In this document: one piece after another, positions 1 through 5,221 of the stretch
Layout of the letters: each line of letters begins with the position of its first letter
Numbering within the stretch: the stretch's first letter is position 1
Source: Trebonia sp.
GTDB taxonomy: Bacteria > Actinomycetota > Actinomycetes > Streptosporangiales > Streptosporangiaceae
Direction: 5' to 3'
DNA: 6,288 nt
NCBI GenBank assembly: GCA_030038035.1
Contig: JASHPP010000667.1
Span: forward strand, 1-6,288
Translations under genes and position numbers: made by a program
The notes under the pieces: model-generated
Databases searched by the model: none
What the model saw: only the letters and a program-made list of their open reading frames with translations
What the model was told of the DNA's origin: nothing

Positions 1-378
1 CGCGCGGCGCCGGCGAGCACGATCGGCGCCGTCGCGTACCTCGCGGTCCTCGTGTGCGCCGCCGCCGGCCTGTACATCGCCTGGCACCTGGGCTCCCAGG
101 GCGGCGGCCGGGGCGGGATGGTGGCCGGCGCGGCGCTGCTCGCGGCCGCGGTCATCCGGCTGGTGCTGCCGGGCAGGATGGCGGGCTTGCTGGCGTCCAG
201 GCACCGGGTGACCGACGTGCTCACGCTGACCGCCTTGGGCGCGGGCCTGCTCGCCGTGGCCCTGGTATTGCCGCGCTTAGGGCCGCCGCCACCGAGGGGA
301 GAATGGCGGCCCGCCGATGAAAGGGAAACACGAATAAGATGTCAAAAATCAAGGTGGCCAATCCTATCGTCGAGCTAG
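1..378 (+). CDS. DUF3017-like small membrane protein, 3' part
   Basis: The frame is open from the first base, so the 5' end lies outside the window; 125 codons and a TAG stop are visible. The protein has about three hydrophobic segments: roughly residues 9-28 of the visible part, 36-54 and 73-93. Between the last two is a basic loop reading [16 protein letters not shown]. This arrangement, with AGLL.SR..VTD ahead of the last helix and a closing LVLP, resembles actinobacterial DUF3017 proteins. That family has no established biochemical role and is often found between folD and a TCA dehydrogenase gene, which agrees with icd and mdh following here. After the last helix comes a hydrophilic tail of about 30 residues. 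Its final 40 bases overlap the start of icd in another frame, suggesting translational coupling. The family call is by pattern memory and moderately sure; membrane location is well supported. Confidence 0.7.
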   Translation, partial: RAAPASTIGAVAYLAVLVCAAAGLYIAWHLGSQGGGRGGMVAGAALLAAAVIRLVLPGRMAGLLASRHRVTDVLTLTALGAGLLAVALVLPRLGPPPPRGEWRPADERETRIRCQKSRWPILSSS

Positions 379-1559
379 ACGGCGACGAGATGACCCGGAT
401 TATCTGGCAGTTCATCAAGGACCTGCTGATACTTCCGTACCTGGATGTCAGCCTGGAGTATTACGACCTGTCCATCCAGCACCGGGACGCCACCGACGAC
501 CAGGTGACGATCGACGCGGCCCACGCCATCAAGCGCCATGGCGTCGGCGTGAAGTGCGCCACGATCACGCCCGACGAGGCCCGGGTGGCCGAGTTCGGGC
601 TGAAGAAGATGTGGCGGTCGCCGAACGGGACGATCAGGAACATCCTGGGCGGGGTCATCTTCCGCGAGCCGATCGTCATCTCCAACATCCCCCGGCTCGT
701 GCCCAGCTGGACCAAGCCGATCATCATCGGCAGGCACGCGCACGCCGACCAGTACAAGGCGACCGACTTCGTGGTCCCCGGGCCTGGCACGGTGACGATC
801 TCGTACGTGCCTGACTCCGACGACGGAAGGCCGATCGAGCTCGAGGTCGCGAAGTTCCACGGCGGCGGCGTGGCGATGGCCATGTACAACTACGACGACT
901 CGATCCGCGACTTCGCGCGCGCCACGATGCGGTACGCGCTCGACCGGCGGCTCCCGCTCTACCTGTCCACGAAGAACACGATCCTCAAGGCCTACGACGG
1001 GCGCTTCAAGGACATCTTCGCGGAGACCTTCGAGTCGGAGTTCAAGGCCGAGTTCGAGGCGGCGGGCATCACCTACGAGCACCGGCTGATCGACGACATG
1101 GTCGCGCAGGTGCTCAAGTGGGCGGGCGGCATCGTCTGGGCCTGCAAGAACTACGACGGGGACGTGCAGTCCGACGTCGTGGCGCAGGGGTACGGCTCGC
1201 TTGGGCTGATGACGAGCGTGCTGATGACGCCGGACGGCCGCACGGTGGAGGCCGAGGCCGCGCACGGCACCGTGACCAGGCACTACCGTCAGCATCAGCA
1301 GGGCAAGCCCACGTCGACCAACCCGGTGGCCTCGATCTTCGCCTGGACGCGCGGGCTCGCGCACCGCGGCAAGCTCGACGGGACGCCCGAGGTGACGGAG
1401 TTCGCGCGCACTCTGGAGCAGGTCTGCGTCGAGACCATCGAGGCCGGCCAGATGACCAAGGACCTGGCGCTGCTCATCGGGCCCTACACGCCGTACCTGA
1501 CCACGCAGGAGTTCCTCGCCGCGCTTGATGCTAACCTGCGTGCCGCGATGGCCAGCTGA
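339..1559 (+). CDS. icd: NADP-dependent isocitrate dehydrogenase, eukaryote-type homodimer
   Basis: Converts isocitrate and NADP+ to 2-oxoglutarate, CO2 and NADPH in the cytoplasmic TCA cycle. The 406-residue protein is full length for the eukaryote-like (subfamily II) dimeric enzyme. Visible motifs are KCATITPDE (72-80), SPNGTIRN (94-101), [12 protein letters not shown] (132-143), STKNT (210-214), DDMVAQ (252-257), YDGDVQSD (272-279) and HGTVTRHYR (309-317). Key residues sit at the numbers known from human IDH1: T77, S94, R100, R109, R132, Y139, K212, D252, D275, D279, R314 and H315. They cover isocitrate binding, metal binding, catalysis and the NADP 2'-phosphate contacts, so the enzyme should be active and NADP-specific. 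The ATG start gives the family's usual N-terminus ([18 protein letters not shown]) and has a GAAAGGGA ribosome site at 319-326, spaced a little long at 13 bases from AAGGG. mdh follows after 30 bases. Confidence 0.96.
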   Translation: MSKIKVANPIVELDGDEMTRIIWQFIKDLLILPYLDVSLEYYDLSIQHRDATDDQVTIDAAHAIKRHGVGVKCATITPDEARVAEFGLKKMWRSPNGTIRNILGGVIFREPIVISNIPRLVPSWTKPIIIGRHAHADQYKATDFVVPGPGTVTISYVPDSDDGRPIELEVAKFHGGGVAMAMYNYDDSIRDFARATMRYALDRRLPLYLSTKNTILKAYDGRFKDIFAETFESEFKAEFEAAGITYEHRLIDDMVAQVLKWAGGIVWACKNYDGDVQSDVVAQGYGSLGLMTSVLMTPDGRTVEAEAAHGTVTRHYRQHQQGKPTSTNPVASIFAWTRGLAHRGKLDGTPEVTEFARTLEQVCVETIEAGQMTKDLALLIGPYTPYLTTQEFLAALDANLRAAMAS

Positions 1560-1589
1560 CTCGCTTATCACCTAGGGAGATTTCACGAC

Positions 1590-2546
1590 ATGTCACGCAA
1601 GGGGAAGGTAGCCGTCATCGGTGCGGGCTTCTACGGGTCGACCACGGCGCAGCGGCTCGCCGAGTATGACATCTTCGACGAGGTCGTGCTCACCGACATC
1701 ATCGACGGCAAGCCGGAGGGGCTCGCGCTGGACATGAACCAGTCGCGGCCGGTCGAAGGGTTCGAGACCAAGGTGACCGGCCAGACCACGGGCCCGTCAG
1801 GCGAGGGGTACGAGGCGATCGCCGGCGCGGGGATCGTCGTGGTCACCGCCGGCCTTCCCCGCAAGCCAGGCATGAGCCGGATGGACCTGATCGAGGTCAA
1901 CGCCAAGATCGTCAGGAACGTGGTGGAAAACGTCGCCAAGCACGCGCCAGAGGCCGTGCTGATCGTCGTGTCCAACCCGCTTGACGAGATGACCGCGCTG
2001 GCCGCGAAGGTCTCCGGGTTCCCGTCGCACCGGGTGCTCGGGCAGGCGGGCATGCTGGACACCGCCCGGTTCAGCTACTTCGTGGCGGAAAAGCTCGGCG
2101 TGCCGGTGCGGTCCGTCACGACGCTGACCCTGGGATCGCACGGCGACACGATGGTGCCTGTGCCGTCCGCCTGCTTCGTCGACGGCAAGCCGCTGTCGTC
2201 GCTGCTGCCCGACACCGAGGTCGAGGCGCTCGTCGAGCGGACCCGCAACGGCGGCGGCGAGATCGTCGCGCTGCTCAAGACCGGGTCGGCCTACTATGCT
2301 CCGTCGGCGGCCGCCGCGCGGATGGCCCGCGCGGTGGCGGAGGACTCCGGCGCGATCATGCCGGTCTGCGCCTGGGTTGACGGCCAGTACGGCATCAGCG
2401 GCGTCTACCTGGGCGTTGAGGCGGAGATCGGGTCGGCCGGCGTGCGCCGGGTGGTCGAGCGCGACTTGGCGGAGTCCGAGCTTGCGGCGCTGCGCGCGGC
2501 CGCTGCGGCCGTCCGGGCCAAGCAGGCGGACGTCGCGAGCCTGTAG
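1590..2546 (+). CDS. mdh: Malate dehydrogenase, LDH-like type
   Basis: NAD-dependent oxidation of malate to oxaloacetate, cytoplasmic, TCA cycle. At 318 residues it has the length of LDH-like (often tetrameric) malate dehydrogenases. The N-terminal Rossmann fold shows GAGFYG (11-16) and an acidic D36 after strand two, typical of NAD rather than NADP preference. The substrate loop GLPRKPGMSRMDL (88-100) has Arg91 where lactate dehydrogenases carry Gln, which points to malate/oxaloacetate, plus Arg97. SNPLDEMT (128-135), catalytic Asp157 and substrate Arg160 in LDTARF, and catalytic His184 in SHGD complete the active site. The residue after LDTARF is Ser161-region SYF rather than the more usual Arg-Thr, a minor variation. 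The ATG is preceded by AGGGAGA at 1574-1580, 10 bases away. It is 30 bases downstream of icd in the same direction, so co-transcription is likely. The exact class is inferred from sequence pattern only. Confidence 0.93.
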   Translation: MSRKGKVAVIGAGFYGSTTAQRLAEYDIFDEVVLTDIIDGKPEGLALDMNQSRPVEGFETKVTGQTTGPSGEGYEAIAGAGIVVVTAGLPRKPGMSRMDLIEVNAKIVRNVVENVAKHAPEAVLIVVSNPLDEMTALAAKVSGFPSHRVLGQAGMLDTARFSYFVAEKLGVPVRSVTTLTLGSHGDTMVPVPSACFVDGKPLSSLLPDTEVEALVERTRNGGGEIVALLKTGSAYYAPSAAAARMARAVAEDSGAIMPVCAWVDGQYGISGVYLGVEAEIGSAGVRRVVERDLAESELAALRAAAAAVRAKQADVASL

Positions 2547-2582
2547 CGGGCCTGCAGGCGGGCCGATGCCCGGCTTGCCCGG
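2547..2582. terminator. Possible nested hairpin between convergent genes
   Basis: The 36 bases between the mdh stop and the stop of the opposing hydrolase gene contain two CGGGC blocks (2547-2551 and 2559-2563) and two GCCCG blocks (2568-2572 and 2577-2581). They can pair as an inner 5-bp stem with a CGAT loop and an outer 5-bp stem. No T-tract follows on either strand, so this is at best a GC-rich actinobacterial-style terminator shared by both directions. Part of it is a GCCTGCAGGC palindrome (2550-2559), which could compete as a fold. Confidence 0.3.
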
Positions 2583-3776
2583 TTATCCCCGCGCCAGGCG
2601 GCGCAGGGCCAGCTCCGCGTAGAGGGCGGCCCCGTCCGCGAGCACGCAGTCGTCGAAGACGGCGACTGCCGAGTGGTTGGACGGGGCCGTTTGCGGGTCG
2701 GTGCCGGGCGGGCACGCGCCGAGGAACACGAACGCGCCGGGCACCTGCTGCAGGACGTAGGAGAAGTCCTCGCCGCCGGTCAGCGGGTGCGCCCGCGTGC
2801 GTGCCCGCCCGCCGCCGAACATGTCCGACACGGTCGCGGTGGCGAATGCCGCCTCCGCCGGGTCGTTGAGCGTAACCGGGTAGCCGCGCAGGTACTGTGC
2901 GTCCGCCTGCAGGCCGTGCGCGAGGGCGATATCCCGAACGAGCCGGACCGACTCCACTTCGAGCCGGTTTCTCGCCTCCTCGCTGAAGGACCGCGCGGTG
3001 GCCTCGAGCCTGGCCTCGTCGGGTATCACGTTCCGCACGGTGCCGGCGTGCAGGCTGCCCACCGTGATCACCACCGGGTCGAACACGTCGAAGCGGCGGG
3101 TCACCATCGTCTGCAAGGCGGTCACGATCTCGCAGGCGACGGGGACCGGGTCGGCGCCCAGGTGCGGTGCTGAGGCGTGCCCGCCGCGGCCCTGGACCGT
3201 GACGTCGATGAAGTCCGCCGCGGCCAGGATCGGCCCTGGCCTGGTCGAGAACGTGCCGGCAGGCAGCTCGTAGGAGGCGACGTGCAGCGCGTAGGCGGCC
3301 GCCGGCCGTTCCCCTGCCGCCTCGAGCAGGCCCTCCGTGATCATCTGCCTGGCGCCGTGGCAACCCTCTTCGCCCGGCTGGAACATGAAGACCACGGTGC
3401 CGCCGAGTTCGTCGCGCCGGCCGCAGAGCAGCCGCGCCGCGCCGACCAGCATGGCCGTGTGCAGGTCGTGGCCGCACGCGTGCATCGCACCGCCGATCCG
3501 CGAGGCGTACGGCAGGCCCGTCTCCTCGGTCACCGGCAGCGCGTCCATGTCGGCGCGGAGCAGGACCACAGGACCTGGTTTCCCGCCGCGCAGCACGGCG
3601 GTCACCGACGTGAGCTCCCTGCCGATGGCGATCTCCAGCGGGAGTCCGTCAAGGGCGGCGAGCACCTTGCGCTGCGTCTTCGGCAGGTCCAGCCCTATCT
3701 CAGGCTCACGGTGGATGTCGTGCCGCAACTGCCTGACTTCATCCGCGATCGCGGCCGCGTCGTCGCGCGTCGTCAC
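2583..3776 (-). CDS. M20 family (M20D-type) metallo-amidohydrolase
   Basis: Predicted cytoplasmic metal-dependent hydrolase of N-acyl amino acids, hippurate-like compounds or similar amides; the true substrate cannot be read from sequence. The 397 residues are the normal length. Motifs in order: RHDIHREPEIG (18-28), LLRADMDALP (72-81), MHACGHDLHTAML (98-110), FQPGEEG (132-138), ALHV (163-166), the lid domain opening GRGGHASAPH (196-205), AGTVRNVIPDEA (244-255), GGEDFSYV (334-341) and SNHSA (366-370). Expected metal ligands by comparison with plant ILL2 and bacterial relatives are Cys101, His103, Glu137, His165 and His368, and all are present. Glu136 is the expected catalytic base. There is no signal peptide or membrane segment. 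The GTG start has a strong AGGAGG six bases upstream. It lies 61 bases downstream of galK on the same strand, so the two may share a transcript. Confidence 0.92.
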   Translation of the reverse strand: MTTRDDAAAIADEVRQLRHDIHREPEIGLDLPKTQRKVLAALDGLPLEIAIGRELTSVTAVLRGGKPGPVVLLRADMDALPVTEETGLPYASRIGGAMHACGHDLHTAMLVGAARLLCGRRDELGGTVVFMFQPGEEGCHGARQMITEGLLEAAGERPAAAYALHVASYELPAGTFSTRPGPILAAADFIDVTVQGRGGHASAPHLGADPVPVACEIVTALQTMVTRRFDVFDPVVITVGSLHAGTVRNVIPDEARLEATARSFSEEARNRLEVESVRLVRDIALAHGLQADAQYLRGYPVTLNDPAEAAFATATVSDMFGGGRARTRAHPLTGGEDFSYVLQQVPGAFVFLGACPPGTDPQTAPSNHSAVAVFDDCVLADGAALYAELALRRLARG

Positions 3777-3782
3777 TAGATT

Positions 3783-3788
3783 CCTCCT
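3783..3788 (-). promoter_or_regulatory. Ribosome binding site fixing the GTG start of the M20 hydrolase
   Basis: Read on the minus strand, a perfect AGGAGG is followed by the six bases AATCTA and then GTG at 3776-3774. This is the strongest Shine-Dalgarno match in the window and supports the non-ATG start. Confidence 0.8.
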
Positions 3789-3837
3789 GCTTGCCGGTGC
3801 TCCGCTCGTTCCACGATCCCGCGCCCCGCGCTCCCTG

Positions 3838-4986
3838 TCACGCGATCCGCCGGGCTGCGGCGGACGGGACCGCGTCGAGGAACTCCGGCGGCGTCCATGA
3901 GCGCTGCGCGAACGCCTCGGTGAGCGCGGCGCGGGCCGCGGGCAGGGACCGCGCGGGGACGAGGGCCAGCACCGACCCGCCGAACCCGCCGCCGAGCATC
4001 CGCGCGCCGTACGCGCCCGCCGCGATCGCGGCGTCCACCGCTATGTCCGCTTCCGGCCAGGAGATCTCCAGGTCATCCCGCAGGGACAGGTGCGCCTGCG
4101 TGAGCAGCCGGCCGATGAACCGGTACGTTTCCTGCGCGGTGGCGGCCCGGTCGGCCCGGTCGGCCCGGTCGGCCTCGTCGGCCTCGGCGGCGAGCGCGGC
4201 GGCGATCGCCCGCGCGCGGGCGCTGTCGGTGACCACGTGCCGGACCCGCCGCCGCAGGACGGGATCGGCGAGCCGGCCGGCGAGCGCGGCGTCCGCCACC
4301 GAACCGAGCGACGGGACGCCGAGCAGCCGGGTTGCCTGCTCGCACTCCGATCGCCGCCGGCCGTACTCCCCTGACACGAGGGCATGCGGGACGCGGGTGT
4401 CGATGACCAGCGCGGTCATTCCGTCCCGGCCGGGCCGGAACGGCACGTGGGTGATGTCCATCGTCCCGCAGTCGAGCAGCATCGCGTGGCCCGCCCGGCA
4501 GAGCAGGGCGGCGGCCTGGTCGATGATCCCGGTCGGCGCCCCGACGAACTCGTTTTCCGCACGCTTGGCGATCGCGGCCAGGTCGCGCCGTGCCACCTGC
4601 GCTCCGGCGAGGCCGCACAGCGCGAGCGCCACCGAGCACTCCAGGGCGGCCGAGGACGCCACGCCCGCGCCCACCGGCAGGTCGGAGTCGATGTCGATGG
4701 ACGCCCCGGGGACCCGGTACCCGGCCTCGCGCAGTGCCCACGCCACGCCGGCCGGGTAGGCCGCCCAGCCCGCCACCGACCCCGGCGATAGCGAGTCGGG
4801 GGAGACGGTGACTGGCTCGTCGGGCACCTGCTTGGACCGCAGCACGAGCAGCCGGTCAGGCCGCGCGACGGCGGTGGCCGTCACGCCCTGGGCCAGCGCG
4901 AAGGGCAGCACGAAACCCGTGTTGTAGTCGGTGTGCTCACCCATGAGGTTGGCCCGCCCTGGAGCGAACCACACGCAGGCGCTCAC
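3838..4986 (-). CDS. galK: Galactokinase (GHMP kinase family)
   Basis: Phosphorylates galactose with ATP to galactose-1-phosphate, the first committed step of the cytoplasmic Leloir pathway. From the GTG at 4986 it has 382 residues. An ATG at 5019 would add 11 (numbering below is from GTG). Family motifs are APGRANLMGEHTDYNTGFVLP (8-28) with catalytic-site Arg11 and the sugar-binding EHTD, the ATP loop LPVGAGVASSAAL (103-115), GIIDQAA (153-159) with catalytic Asp156, GEYGRRRSECE (206-216), RVRHVV (247-252), SLRDDLEIS (301-309) and MLGGGFGGS (330-338). Departures are GVASS where GLSSS is usual and SWPE where SCPE is usual; neither removes a catalytic residue. Residues 268-282 form an Ala/Asp/Arg repeat in a helix-loop region. 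No galT or galE is nearby. The GTG is preferred because GGGAGGA lies just upstream, while the ATG has no such site. Confidence 0.93.
   Translation of the reverse strand: MSACVWFAPGRANLMGEHTDYNTGFVLPFALAQGVTATAVARPDRLLVLRSKQVPDEPVTVSPDSLSPGSVAGWAAYPAGVAWALREAGYRVPGASIDIDSDLPVGAGVASSAALECSVALALCGLAGAQVARRDLAAIAKRAENEFVGAPTGIIDQAAALLCRAGHAMLLDCGTMDITHVPFRPGRDGMTALVIDTRVPHALVSGEYGRRRSECEQATRLLGVPSLGSVADAALAGRLADPVLRRRVRHVVTDSARARAIAAALAAEADEADRADRADRAATAQETYRFIGRLLTQAHLSLRDDLEISWPEADIAVDAAIAAGAYGARMLGGGFGGSVLALVPARSLPAARAALTEAFAQRSWTPPEFLDAVPSAAARRIA
4142..4186 (-). repeat. In-frame 9-bp tandem repeat inside galK
   Basis: Five consecutive 9-bp units lie here on the + strand: GCGGCCCGG, TCGGCCCGG twice, then TCGGCCTCG twice. 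On the coding (minus) strand they read EAD EAD RAD RAD RAA. The unit is a multiple of three, so changes in copy number would keep the reading frame. Such tracts commonly vary in length between strains by slippage. Confidence 0.85.
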
Positions 4987-4989
4987 GCA

Positions 4990-4996
4990 TCCTCCC
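4990..4996 (-). promoter_or_regulatory. Ribosome binding site favouring the GTG start of galK
   Basis: The minus strand reads GGGAGGA, then TGC, then GTG at 4986-4984. The spacing (four bases after GGAGG) is short but workable. The alternative ATG at 5019-5017 is preceded by CGCTCGGTGCA, with no Shine-Dalgarno match, and would place this element within the coding sequence. Confidence 0.6.
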
Positions 4997-5090
4997 GAGC
5001 CGCCCGCCGCGGCGCGCATTGCACCGAGCGTACCCGACGGCGCGCCGCAAACCCGGACCTATCCCGCGCGCGCGGCCATGCCTTCCTCAC

Positions 5091-5118
5091 GGGACGCATA
5101 CGTTATCCGGTCTAGACT
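5091..5118 (+). promoter_or_regulatory. Weak promoter-like element toward the CNNM gene
   Basis: TAGACT (5113-5118) matches four of six bases of the vegetative -10 consensus. GGGACG (5091-5096) matches three of six of the -35 consensus, with a 16-base spacer. It would give a leader of about 95 bases before the GTG at 5222. Both boxes are poor matches, so this is only a candidate. I found no better element for galK on the opposite strand. Confidence 0.25.
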
Positions 5119-5120
5119 GG
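5107..5120. promoter_or_regulatory. Imperfect palindrome, candidate operator
   Basis: CCGGTCTAGACTGG is an inverted repeat of 14 bases with one mismatched pair; the central GTCTAGAC (5110-5117) is perfect. It covers the candidate -10 box of the CNNM promoter. A regulator binding here could act on one or both divergent genes. No regulator gene is present in the window. Confidence 0.3.
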
Positions 5121-5134
5121 CCGCACGAATGCTG

Positions 5135-5154
5135 GCCGGGATAAGCCGGGATAA
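5135..5154 (+). repeat. Two exact tandem 10-bp direct repeats
   Basis: GCCGGGATAA occurs twice head to tail (5135-5144 and 5145-5154). A related inverted copy, TTATCCGG, lies at 5103-5110, and a weaker CGGATA at 5161-5166. The repeats lie in the leader or promoter region between the divergent galK and CNNM genes. A 10-bp period is close to one helical turn, as for a protein binding on one face of the DNA. Confidence 0.6.
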
Positions 5155-5199
5155 AGAGAGCGGATAGCGCGTCCGGCGACGATCTCACGGGCGCGCGGC

Positions 5200-5204
5200 G
5201 GAGG
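5200..5204 (+). promoter_or_regulatory. Distant GGAGG upstream of the CNNM start
   Basis: GGAGG (followed by AAG) is the only strong Shine-Dalgarno match ahead of the GTG at 5222, but it is 17 bases away, longer than usual. The frame has a TAG at 5165-5167 and no ATG, GTG, TTG or CTG codon between that stop and 5222, so no earlier start exists. The next in-frame GTG is at 5243. Confidence 0.4.
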
Positions 5205-5221
5205 AAGTCGGCGATCGCAGC

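Noticed and set aside
331..341. TAAGAT near the icd start as a promoter -10 box
   Set aside because: It overlaps the ATG itself, so a transcript from it would lack the start codon. The AT-rich patch is better explained by relaxed structure around a translation start.
375..1571. 398-codon open frame antisense to icd
   Set aside because: The sense strand encodes an unmistakable isocitrate dehydrogenase. The antisense product is Arg/Val/Asp-rich low-complexity sequence, as expected from GC bias at third codon positions.
2550..2559. GCCTGCAGGC palindrome as an attachment or integration site
   Set aside because: It is only 10 bases long, there is no integrase or duplicated flank, and it fits as part of a GC-rich intergenic hairpin.
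2395..3477. 360-codon minus-strand frame overlapping mdh and the M20 gene
   Set aside because: It is an out-of-frame shadow of the M20 hydrolase running into the antisense of mdh. It is Arg/Gly/Pro/Ala-rich with no recognisable domain.
4142..4186. Repeat array as a CRISPR-like element
   Set aside because: Units are 9 bp with no spacers and lie in frame within galK.
3791..4759. 322-codon plus-strand frame antisense to galK
   Set aside because: Ser/Ala/Arg-rich low complexity, opposite a complete galactokinase with all family motifs.
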